Positions 11,701 through 23,700 of a DNA stretch of 64,000 nt are shown piece after piece. The stretch's first letter is position 1. Each line of letters opens with the position of its first letter. The position numbers were made by a program, and so were the translations under genes. This DNA is from Eutreptiella sp. 'Long Island Sound 2002'. Its lineage: Eukaryota; Euglenozoa; Euglenophyceae; Eutreptiales; Eutreptiaceae. The notes beneath the pieces are model-generated. The model did not search any database, was not told the DNA's origin, and saw only the letters and a list, made by a program, of their open reading frames with translations. The stretch is from assembly GCA_964036045.1 (NCBI GenBank), contig OZ038390.1, positions 33,358,819 through 33,422,818 on the forward strand, written 5' to 3'.

Positions 11701-14700
11701 CTCCAGCAGCCCCTCTATCACATTTCTGCATCAAACTTAGCAGCTCAAAATCAGATTCAGAATCTGAATGTTCCATGCAGTGGATAGAAAGGAAAACTGA
11801 ATGAAACATGAAACGAAATGTGGCACGCACCTGCCCAAAATTAGTACCCCCCGGCCTTATTGAGCATTCTGCTGAAATTAGTACCCTGGGGTACCCCCCC
11901 CCCTTTGTCCTGCCCCACCCCTTGTGCTTACCCGGGGGGGGGGGTCACTTGGTCATCACAAAATTTTTTTTTACGGCTCACCTTGTTGATGTGTGGGTGA
12001 CTGTGTTGTGAGGCACTGCCACTTGTATCCTTTGTGCTCTTGGCAGGACATTTTGCTCACTTTTGCTGAAATGGAACTTGACAGCACAACCATGTTTACC
12101 CCTGGGACGAATGTAATGTTCATCCGCTCTACAGGGGAACCTGTTTTGGCACAGGTCGTTGGATATTCAGAGCACGGTGATGCATATCGCCGCATCTCTT
12201 ATGAGCGTGAAGGCAAGACAGTCCTGCCGCTATTCTTTCGTTTTGCAGTGCAATTTCTGTGCCTGAAAATGTGCGTGTATGGTGGTGATGTGGTTCCCCG
12301 GGGGGGGGGGGGGGGTCGCGTGGCAACCGTCCCCCAGGGGCTTGCAGGGGGCCGTCTTCGCTGGGGTTGGGCAGGACAAGAGTGGGGGGGGACCAAATTT
12401 GAGGGGGGTTTTACTGTTTTTTCGCACGTTTTGCTTCAGTGATAGCTGTGAGCCATGGAACGACACAAATCATTGGGCGCCAAAGGTGCGGCAAACAAAT
12501 GTTTGGGTGGGTTCGAAAAAGACTATTGTTGGGCTTGTCTTTGTCCCTTTGCACCCCCTGGGACAGGCCCTGTGGCCTGTTGTGCAGGTCCGGCAAAGGA
12601 GTGCAGTCGTGTGGCAAAAGCCTGTGTCCAAAATCAATCTCTGAAGGGGCACCCTCAGAATTGTGCACGACATCAAAACAAGGGCACATCAACGACACAG
12701 TGCAAGATCTTGATGACGGGATGGATGGACCCCAGGTGCCCTTCTCTTGAGCACAGGGCGGATGGAACCCCTGGTGGCAAACCAATGAACAGGGTGCAGC
12801 AACATTGAATTTGGATAGCCCTTCTACTGCGAGGATCACAGCACAGAGTACACTGCAATGATTTGTCCGCCTAACTTCCAATGGATTGCACAAGTGAGCC
12901 ATTTACTGTGGCTATGCATCTTGGGAAGGGTGAGTGGCTTTTTTGTTTGATGTTGTGGTGATGTCATGATTTGGACAATTTAGAAATAGATTTTCAAACA
13001 TTTTCAAACAGGCAAAGTACATCAATATTTAATAGACGTGAGAATCACACATGTCGACTGAGCGATGAGAAATTGCTCTGCCAGGAGTTTATGGCCCTTT
13101 GGCCCGGCGGAGAAGGGGGCTTGGGCTGTGGGGTCAGGAAATGAGCCTCCGAGGGGACGGGGTGGAGGTTCAAGAAGTAGGTCGTTCTGCCACCCCTCCT
13201 CCTGCTATGCATGCCCATGTTGGTCAGAGTCAACACCATTGACCTTGGCTAGACCTTGGCTGACACACGCATTTCTGTTGGGACCCTGTTTTGGTCCCTG
13301 TATCCCGTTTGTCTCAGGGTCCTCAGGTTGCAAAGCCCCCTGCTCCCCAAAACTTTGCATTCACCCGTGGCCGGTCACGTTGCTACTTTCATAGGTATGA
13401 CACTTCCAATGTAATCACCAACGTCAAGAACTTCCCCTCGCACCGTGGCGTCGTGATAGGCATGAGCAAGGCTTTTAATGGCCTTGGGGCTGGCGTTTTT
13501 GCACAGCTTTATCTTGGCTTTTTCAAGCCAAACAGCCAGCAATTCTTGCTTCTGGTGTGTATCCAACAGCTCACCATGCTCTGGCAGGGAGTCGCTCAGA
13601 GGGGGCCCTGATGGAGCCCGCGCCAAAACTCTCAAAACCGCCAATCGCACTGTTTCTTTTCTTTAAAAACCCGAAGCTCAAGCACTGAAGCAGGGCAGAT
13701 TGGTAATATGCAAAAGCGGAGGCAATCCCATCTGGCATTGTGGGGATCATTTTGATGCATATCCAGACCCCCTTGGGCTCCTGTCACGGGTGCCCCATGC
13801 AGCTGGGGTCTGAAAAGGGCCATTTCAGGATTTTGGCTTGGTCAAAGCCGGCCCAATTACGGAGCTACCCCCGAGTGCAACGCCAAGCACAGCCTGATCT
13901 TGGTTTGGGATTCTTTTTGGCCAAAATGTACAGATTGTTGGCCATTTTGAGGTGGCTTTAGGCCTTTTACTCAGGGAGTCAAACCCTTAGTAGCACAAGC
14001 ACAGGCAGTGGACTTACCACTGTCTGTGGTTCTTCTGGGCCAAGAATGGCTGTTTTAGCCTCAAGATTGTGCAGATCTTGGCCCAGGTTGGAGACAATGT
14101 TGGAAAACTCCTTCTACGCAAGGGCTCACCGGAGCTGAGTGCGCACTAGTATGAGTGTCTCAGCATCCGTTTGGGCAAATCTAAGGGGTGAAAAGCCCAA
14201 AAAATTAGGGTTTGTGGCTGGAGCAGGTGTCTTTACAATTGCATTTTGTGGGAATTCTTCGTATGCTGACACAAGTGTTTATAGCTCGTTTGGAGCCTTC
14301 TTTGGCCCACCCAAAGGAACCTAAAGGCCAAAAAAAATGGTCAGAAAAAGCATCAAAATTGCATCTCTCCAAAAACTGTTCGTAGACCACGTTCATCTTG
14401 GGGGGGTAGTGAGGGGCCTCTGAAAAAGCACTCCAAGGGCTGCAGGTTGGGGTTCCAGGGGTGGGGGGGGGTTGAACCCAAGACCTAATACTCAAACTGC
14501 TGACCATGGCTCCGTGCAAAACGTTCTATTGGATGCTCGCAGCCAAGAGTTGGGCCACCGATGCATCTCCACTTGCATTGCCCAAACACATCTTGAATTT
14601 GCTTTCCCTCTTTTTTTGTTGAGCAGTCGCATGCTACTCCCCACTATCTCTCGTCCTACGGGGGCAGGCAACTCCAAACTTGGCAGGCACCGTCCAAGCT

Positions 14701-17700
14701 GCCAATAGTGAGTTTCGCATCAAACTTTCAATTTGGAAAAGACGCCTGTCAAGCCCAAATGTGTGTGGAGTAGAGTAGAGCTTCAAGCTTTCGGATGAAG
14801 TTATGGCCAAAACAGCTCGAAGATATGTTGTTGCTGGTTGCTTGATAGTGTTGTTGCAAAAGATTTATGTGGAGAGGGGTATTGTAATCTTCAGACTGTG
14901 GGATAGGGGTCCAAGAGTTGGCGGTGGGCGATGATGACCTCAACGCACAATGTCCAAAGTAAGTGCCATGGCTTCAGGGTGCAGCGATACACATGAGTGT
15001 CAACAAGTCGACAAGCCCGAAAGTCACCCATTGACGATGGAAACAACTTTGATGTTTACGGTGCAAAGTGTGTAGACTTTCCCCCCCCTTTGGCAGGGCC
15101 TTAGGGAGGGCTTATCCTGGGGCGCCTTTGGGCACCTGCGGCCCGCCCCGCGGCACAATTTGGGCAATTATCTGGAAACAGAGAATAGTATGTATGCACA
15201 TGTAAGCATTTTCTTTTTCAGTATACCCCTATGGACCATTTTCATACCTGTTGCAGTATATTGTGCCTATTAAGTGTCTTTGCTTCACAAATGGTGCACC
15301 TCGTGCTCAGTAAAGTCTCTGCCTTGGAGTCCCCGAGACCGTCGTGGGTATGTAGCCACTTTGCTTCTCTCCAGAAGGAGTGTATCCTCCATAGGATTGT
15401 TCGTGCTCTGGTTCGCATCACAGTAGGTCAATAAGCACAACATGAAGTACCAGCCATATGGTCCATGGGACCAGTTCCCCCAGCACATCTTTCCAACAAA
15501 GCCCTGTGGCATAGACAGTGACTCATCCACATCCAACTCCGACTCCAACTCCAGCTTTGTGCCGTTGAGCTGGGGCCATGGTCTCTCCTTTGTAGAGAGC
15601 GATGGTGTCAATACATCAATGTACATGGAATTTTTCTGTCCTCTGCTTTTTTTCTTTCCTTGAAAATGTACACTAAAGCTAATTGCAGTTACCCTGCTGC
15701 ATGTGCGGGCATGCAGTAAGTTTTCTTTTCAGGAGATGCCCCCCTGAAGCCTCAAAGGATGGGGTTTAAGGGCTTGCCCCTCACCCCTGCAGTCGAATGT
15801 GCCCCTGCCCGTGTCAACAGCCGTGCCGCCTGCCTCTTCGCATGTTCCCATGACAGGTTCCCATTATTGCACTTGTGGTTGCCCTAGGTGGCACCATTTT
15901 TCTTAATCAAGTCCCTCCATCAGAAGTCCCTCCATCAGAATGTGAGGAGTCCACCGTCAGCAAGTATTTGGTGTATCTTTACACGCTGACCATGGTGTAT
16001 GTTCTCCTTTCTCTCTTTTGGCCTCTTGCATTCAGGGACCAACAGACCCCACTGAGATTTATTGAGAGCTGCAAACTGGCCATCTGCTCCCTGAGCCAAG
16101 CCCTGCCACGCACTCCGCCTGTGCTGGCTGTTTCCACCCAACGATGCCCCCAGCACCCCACCCTCATGTCTACTGCTCAGCATTTGCCCCGATTGTGCCC
16201 TATGGCCCTCCCGTGGGGAACCGTCCGTTAATGGATTCCAGTCCCCCCTTCGCCGCTCCCTTGGGGGCCGCCAGCTGCCCAATTGGTCCTGACCATTGTC
16301 AAAATCCCGACGCTGCGAGTGCCCGGAACCTTTTGGTTGTAGGAACAACCCTTATTACAAATTCTATTGCCTTCGGCAAGTCCACCTCGCAGAGATTCTA
16401 CCCCAAGCCACACACACCCTAAATAGGGTAAAAACTACATAAATACGGCCTAAAAAATGCTTTACATACCTTGGATGGTCAGTTTGGATGGTGACAATAT
16501 CAAAAAAACAAGTTTCGAAAACTTCGATTTTTGAGCTGCCCAGGGTGAAAAACTGCATAAGCAGGTTGTGTACCAATCCCTTGGGACCCCCCCCCCCCCC
16601 CGTGCGGCCAATACCCAAATAGGGTGAAAAACACGTAAATACGGCCTAAAACATGCTCTACATACCTTGGATGGTCATTTTAGGTGATCACAATATCAAA
16701 AAAACAAGTTTCGAAAACTTCGATTTTTGAGCTGCCTCGAGTGAAAAACTGCATAAGCAGGTTGTGTACCAATCCCTTGGGAGCCCCCCCCCCCCCCGTG
16801 CGGCCAATACCCAAATAGGGTGAAAAACACGCAAATACAGCCTAAAACATGCTTTACATACCTTGGATGGTCATTTTAAGTGGTGACAATATCAAAAAAA
16901 CAAGTTTCGAAAACTTCGATTTTTGAGCTGCCCAGGTTGAAAAACTGCATAAGCAGGTTGTGCACCAATCCCTTGGGAGCCCCCCCCCCCCCCCGGGACC
17001 TATTACCCCAATTGGATGAAAAACACGTAAATACAGCCTAAAACATGCTTTACATACCTTGGATGGTCATTTTAGGTGATCACAATATCACAAAAACAAG
17101 TTTCGAAAACTTCGATTTTTGAGCTGTCCGGGGTGAAAAACTGCATAAGCAGGTTGGGTACCAATCCCCTAGGAGACCCCCCCCCCCCGACCTGATTCCC
17201 AAATAGGGTGAAAAACACGTAAATACGGCCTAAAACATGCTTTACATAGCTTGGGTGGTCATTTTAGGTGATCACAATATGAAAAAAACAAGTTTCGAAA
17301 ACTTCGATTTTTGAGCTGTCCGGGTTGAAAAACTGCATAAGCAGGTTGTGCACCCGTCCCTTGGGAGACCCCCCCCCCCGACCTGATACCCAAATAGGGT
17401 GAAAAACACGTAAATACGGCCCAAAACGTGCTTTGCATCGCTTGGATGGTCATTTTGGCTGGTCACAACATCAAAAAAACAAGTTTCGAAAACTTCTATT
17501 TTTGAGCTGCCTGGGGTGAAAAACTGCATAAGCAGGTTGTGTACCTCCCCATTCACTAGGCCATTATTGGTGGAAACAGTCATTTCGCGTCTTTGGCACA
17601 GGTTGTGAACGGCCCTAGGCAAGGCTAGAGACTGCAAAAAACGTCCTTCCGTATCCTAGTAGGCATATACTGTCACAACATCCCCACTCACACCCCTCGG

Positions 17701-20700
17701 AGTGGGTACCACGGGGTCACCGAGGTTGCCAAAACCGCCAACATAGCAAAAATGGCTAAAAAGTTCATAAACTGCATAAGCGCTCGTCCCACTCCGCCCC
17801 ATACAAACCCCATAGAGTCGGGACCCGGAAACACTTTTTTGGCTCAAAATCGAAAAAAACCAAAAGATTCATGATTTTCGACCCAAAAAAAGGGGGGGTC
17901 ATTTATTCGACGTTTTTGACCCCCCCCCCCCTCCCTCAAAACCTCAAAAAAGTGGGTTTCAAGTGGGGGGGGTCTGGGGGGGTCCGGACCAAAAACTCAT
18001 TGGGGGATGCGTTTATTGGACAAAATAATGATTTTACAAGGGGTTAAACAAACAATTCAACCCCTTGGGGTAGGGTACGCGAATAGGCCCAAAAAGGCCA
18101 AAATGGGGGGGTATGTGGCGTTTTCCCCATATATACGCCTGCCTGGCTTTGATCTAACAACCTCTGCGAGGTGATTTTTTTGTTCATATCGTGTGCGTTT
18201 GCTCCAAATCATCAGAATTGCATGGGGGATCCAATAATGCAGGAAAACGGTCGAAGTATCGTCCGGGGCAGGCGTCACTTCGTCCGGGGCATCGCTTGGT
18301 CCGGGGCGTGCGTCACTTTGTCTGAGATGGGTGCCGCTTTCTCCGGGGCAGCCTCACTTCGTCCGAGTGGACCGCCACTTTGCCTGGAGCAGGCGCCACT
18401 CCTTCCGAGGCGGGCGTCTGCATTTTTTTTCAGGTGGTTTCAAAACGTTCAGTCATGTGGTAGTCAATGTATGTCACATGTGGAGGTTAGCCATATGCTG
18501 GTGGTACGTTTAGATTCCCGCTGTCAACTCCCACTGCGTCCCCACAGCATGCGGGGAACTACAGAGGGGGGGAATCCCATGTTGACGGGGGCTTCACCAG
18601 TACATTGGTACTGATGGTGCTGTGATGTTCTGTTTGGATGGCAGTGTCAGGCACTGGGTACAGGTGGGGGCAGACGAAGGCCGGGGGGCTAAGGGACGGG
18701 GTTGGGCGCGTATGGGGGGGCGACGGGTGAGGAGGGCCTGCATCAGGTTGGCGTTTCAGCTTGGAGGTACTGTGTGTCCTCGACAAGCCGGGATCTCCCA
18801 GCTGTCTCTTTTCCTGCCAATCCTCGTAAGCACAATGACTCTAGAAATTGATTGTCTAACACCGCCCAACCGCATTTCCTCGGATCCATTTGGCCTGAAC
18901 GTTGGCTGAAAAGAGGCTACCCATCCCCAGTGCCAGTTCTTTTGACTATGCCCTCCATCTGGGTCAGGAACTCCCGCAATAAAACAACAGGGACATTGTT
19001 GAGTCGCACGCGAACTATCAGGCAGCCGACCACCACCGAATGTCACTGGACCACCAAGCGCAGGCTGTTACCCACCAACGAATAAATGCTAACCACGGGG
19101 CCCATGGGCCCCTCTGTTGTAATGCCACACCCCTGCAGGGTCGTGGTAGCTGGAGGCCCCCAAAGTGTAGGTGTAGAAGGGGGGGGGGGGTACCTGGAGA
19201 GTTCACTGTGTCTGGAGACAGAGGGAGGACTGGGAGGGGGGATGGTTGGCGGGGCGGAGGGTTGCTTGAAGGAGGAATGCAATTCTATTGCCTTCGGCAA
19301 GTCCACCTCGCAGAGAATCTACCCCAAGCCACACACACCCTAAATAGGGTAAAAACTACATAAATACGGCCTAAAACATGCTTTACATACCTTGGATGGT
19401 CATTTTAAGTGGTGACAATATCAAAAAAACAAGTTTCGAAAACTTCGATTTTTGAGCTGCCCAGGGTGAGAAACTGCATAAGCAGGTTGTGTACCAATCC
19501 CTTGGGAGACCCCCCCCCCCGTGCGGCCAATACCCAAATAGGGTGAAAAACACGTAAATACGGCCTAAAACATGCTTTACATAGCTTGGATGGTCATTTT
19601 AGGTGATCACAAGATCACAAAAACAAGTTTCAAAAACTTCGATTTTTGAGCTGCCTCGAGTGAAAAGCTGCATAAGCAGGTTGTGTACCAATCCCTTGGG
19701 AGACACCCCCCCCCGGGACCTAATACCCAAATAGGGTGAAAAAGATATAAATACGGCCTAAAACATGCTTTACATAGCTTGGATGGTCATTTTAGGTGAT
19801 CACAATATCATAAAAACCAGTTTTGAAAACTTCGATTTTTGAGCTGCCCAGGGTGAAAAACTGCATAAGCAGGTTGTGTACCAATCCCTTGGGAGCCCCC
19901 CCCCCCCCCCCCGACCAAATACCCAAATAGGGTGAAAAAGATATAAATACGGCCTAAGACATGCTTTACATACCTTGGATGGTCATTTTAGGTGATCACA
20001 ATATCATAAAAACCAGTTTCGAAAAGTTCGATTTTTGAGCTGCCCAGGGTGAAAAACTGCATAAGCAGGTTGTGTACCAATCCCTTGGGACCCCCCCCCC
20101 CCGGACCTATTACCCAAATAGGGTGAAAAACACGCAAATACAGCCTAAAAACATGCTTTACAGACCTTGGATGGTCATTTTAGGTGATCACAATATCATA
20201 AAAACCAGTTTTGAAAACTTCGATTTTTGAGCTGCCCAGGGTGAAAAACTGCATAAGCAGGTTGTGTACCAATCCCTTGGGAGCCCCCTCCCCCCCCCGA
20301 CCAAATACCCAAATAGGGTGAAAAAGATATAAATACGGCCTAAGACATACTTTACATACCTTGGATGGTCATTTTAGGTGATCACAATATCATAAAAACC
20401 AGTTTCGAAAAGTTCGATTTTTGAGCTGCCCAGGGTGAAAAACTGCATAAGCAGGTTGTGTACCAATCCCTTGGGAGCCCCCCCCCCCCCCCGGACCTAT
20501 TACCCAAATAGGGTGAAAAACACGCAAATACAGCCTAAAAACATGCTTTACAGACCTTGGATGGTCATTTTAGGTGATCACAATATCATAAAAACCAGTT
20601 TTGAAAACTTCGATTTTTGAGCTGCCCAGGGTGAAAAACTGCATAAGCAGGTTGTGTACCAATCCCTTGGGAGCCCCCTCCCCCCCCCGACCAAATACCC

Positions 20701-23700
20701 AAATAGGGTGAAAAAGATATAAATACGGCCTAAGACATACTTTACATACCTTGGATGGTCATTTTAGGTGATCACAATATCATAAAAACCGGTTTTGAAA
20801 ACTTCGATTTTTGAGCTGCCCAGGGTGAAAAACTGCATAAGCAGGTTGTGTACCAATCCCTTGGGAGCCCCCCCCCGTGCGGCCAATACCCAAATAGGGT
20901 GAAAAACACGCAAATACAGCCTAAAACATGCTTTACATACCTTGGATGGTCATTTTAGGTGGTCACAACATCAAAAAAACAAGTTTCAAAAACTTCGATT
21001 TTTGAGCTGCCCAGGGTGAAAAACTGCATTAGCAGGTTGTGTGTACTGGCCCATTCACTAGGCCATTATTGGTGGGAACAGTCATTTCGCGTCTTTGGCA
21101 CGGGTTGTGGACGGCCCTAGGCAAGGCTAGAGACTCCAAAAAACGTCCTTCCGTATCCTAGTAGGCATATTTTGTCACAACATCCCCACTCACACCCCTT
21201 AGAGTGGGTACCACGGGGTCACCGAGGTCGCCAAAACCGCCAACATAGCAAAAATGGCTGAAAAAGTGCATAAACTGCATAAGCGCTCGTCCCACTCCGC
21301 CCCATACAAACCCCATAGAGTCGGGACCCGGAAACACTTTTTCGGCTCAAAATCGCAAAAAACCAAAAGATTCATGATTTTCGACCCAAAAAAAGGGGGG
21401 GGTCATTTTTTCGACCGTTTTGACCCCCCCCCCCACCCCCACCCCCCCCCCTCAAAACCAATCAACGGAGAGGCCATTCGGGTGTGGTGCCCTCTGGGCC
21501 CCCTCGTCTACGCGGGCTGTAGCGCCGCAGCCAGTGCAGCCAGCACCGGTGGCACCCAGGGCAGGGAAGCACTCTTTGCGCCCTGGTGCCCCTCCACCTG
21601 CCCGCGGTACGCCCTCGGCCGTGGGGAGCCGGACCCAGCCCGCGTGGCAGCACCACCTGTGCCTAAGGCAGTCAAGGAGTGCGGGTCTGACCCCAGTCGT
21701 GCCACGTACCACCGCCTTCCCGTGCCAACAGGCAGTCGTGGAGTGGTTGGGTAGCATGTCCTAGTGACGTGGAGGTTGCGAGCCCAGGCCCACATCTCCC
21801 CCGGCGGGCTCAGAGTCAGGCTCTCCAGCCTCCCTGCCGGGGCCTGGAGCACCAGGCACACACTACCCCGCACCATGTGCGCCAACGCCGAACAACAATG
21901 GAGCAAGCAGGTGTGCCACAGCCCCCCCCCCCCCCCTCCACAAACACACAAGGGCACATACACACAGGCACGGCGGCATCTCCCGCCCGCGAGCGCCACC
22001 GCGGGGTCTGGGGGCGGTCAGCAGTCCGGTAGGCCTTGTGACCGGACACCCTGGTACAGCCGCCCGGTCGGGTCCGGCAGGGAAGGCGGCGCGGACCGTG
22101 GGTAGGCGACCAGGTGAGGCCTTCACCCAACCCAACCCAACCCAACCCCTCAAAACCTCAAAAAAGTGGGTTTCAAGTGGGGGGTGGTCTGGGGGGGGTC
22201 CGGACCAAAAACTCATTGGGGGATGCGTTTATTGGACAAAATAATGATTTTACAAGGGGTTAAACTAACAATTCAACCCCCTGGGGTAGGGTGCGCGAAT
22301 AGGCCCAAAAAAGCCAAAACGGGGGGGTATGTGGTGTTTTCCCCATATATACGCCTGCCTGGCTTTGATCTAACAACCTCTGCGAGGTGATTTTCCTCCC
22401 CACCAGCTCGGTCTCTGCCCTGCTGCTGCTGCTATGCTGAGATAGAGGTGGTGGTGGGGGGGGGGAAGGAGGGCTGCAAGCCAGTAATGGATTGGAGACT
22501 GTTTGCTTCGAGAACACCTGCTGTGCTGTTTCAGGTTGGCTGGGTATCTTGCATCAACAGCGCTTGCGCAGACCATTTTGGAAGTCTCTCATGACGTGTC
22601 CGTTATGATAACTGTGGGCATGATAGGGCTACTGCTGCTCTTTTGGGGCCCTCCCATTCACAAGCGATTCACCCCGGCACAGGTACGGGTACTTCCCCCT
22701 GGAAATCAACGCTGGCTGCAGGGTCTCAAGGAGGTCGGACTTCCAATGGTGCACGTGGGGGCGGCCGACAGAGCCCCTGCAACACTGGCGGGGGGGGGGC
22801 AAAAAATGGGGATGGGGGTTCAGGCAGTTCTGGGGGCCTGATTGACCATGGGGCCGCACCGTGCGCTGTGCAAAAAGTCGGCTGTTTTCCACCACCGGTA
22901 GCCACGGGTCCCAGGGTCCTGAATTCTGCACCCCCGATGCTGGTTTGAATTGATCATACATGCTTCTGTGGGTGGGTGGTTTTCAGGGGTGTTCCCGGGA
23001 TAAACAGCGCAATAATTGGCGCTGTGCGAAAAAACCCCCCATTAAGCAAGCACTACGAAGTTCAGCGACAGAGATGAATCTGCTGTTTTTGCCCTGTGGA
23101 CGTAGCTCCCCCGGTGGTGGGTGGTGTTCAGGGCGGTCACGGGACACCTAATTTACTGTTGTGCTGTGCCCCCCCTCTATTGAGACCATGGACGTTCCGG
23201 GGTTGGTGTCTCATCAATTGATCCCTTTTTGATGTGGGGGGTGGGGTCCGGCCACCGGGCTCTATTGCAAGCATTCACACCAGCTGCCATGGTCGTGAGT
23301 GTGAGTGAGTGGTGAGTTGTCCCATTTCGATTGGGTGACTGGTGAGTGCTTTTTTCATAAGGGACCTGACGCATGGAAGGTGTCGCCCATTTTTCACATA
23401 TTTTCCTCCGTTTTTTTCGCCACCCCTTACCTGTTCATCCAATTTCTGTCATGCGCCCCCATTTCCCCCCATTTCTCCCGATTGCACCCCATTTCCCCTC
23501 ATTACTTCCCCATTGCCCCCCATTTTCCTCATCCGCCCCCCCATCTAAAATCCTAATTTGGTGAGTTGGTGAATTCGGTGGCAGTTAGTGCTTGCTATCG
23601 AAGCCCCCCCCCCCCCAGCAGAGAAGTGAAACAAGGGCAGTCCAGGGGCTCCGTTGGCACAACCTCCCAAGGGAAAGGAAGGCTGGGTAGGGAGGTATGG

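Larger units (their letters stand above)
11329..13394 (+). other. transporter intron 3, transposon fragments
   Basis: 2066 bp. It holds a pair of ~52-bp direct repeats (about 11495-11550 and 11838-11892, phrase ttagtacccc) flanking a minus-strand protein tail (11609-11830), and a plus-strand coding-like fragment at 12069-12240. C or G tracts lie at 11456, 11896, 11935 and 12300. Confidence 0.65.
19281..22394. mobile_element. composite satellite-bearing element, copy 2 (9 units, with nested insertion)
   Basis: It has the same left end (aattctattgccttcggc) and right end (ctctgcgaggtgatttt) as copy 1. Nine ~195-bp units span about 19340-21050, and the tail is interrupted at 21460 by a 688-bp insertion. 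Within the array, two-unit blocks are nearly identical at an offset of about 390 bp (20104 versus 20494), so unequal exchange or recent duplication operates on a two-unit scale. Confidence 0.75.
15997..22534 (+). other. transporter intron 5, two composite satellite elements
   Basis: 6538 bp, the longest intron. It contains composite element copies 1 (16359-18178) and 2 (19281-22394), the latter with a nested retroposon, and a minisatellite at 18257-18416. The stretch 18420-19280 shows no recognisable feature. Confidence 0.8.

Noticed and set aside
12411-12902. 163-codon minus-strand ORF
   Set aside because: No motif, no stable composition, and open frames exist on the opposite strand over the same span.
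21460-22216. ORFs of 110-160 codons, repeated at 40803-41532
   Set aside because: They recur only because the retroposon is present twice; reading frames differ between copies through indels, and there is no domain.
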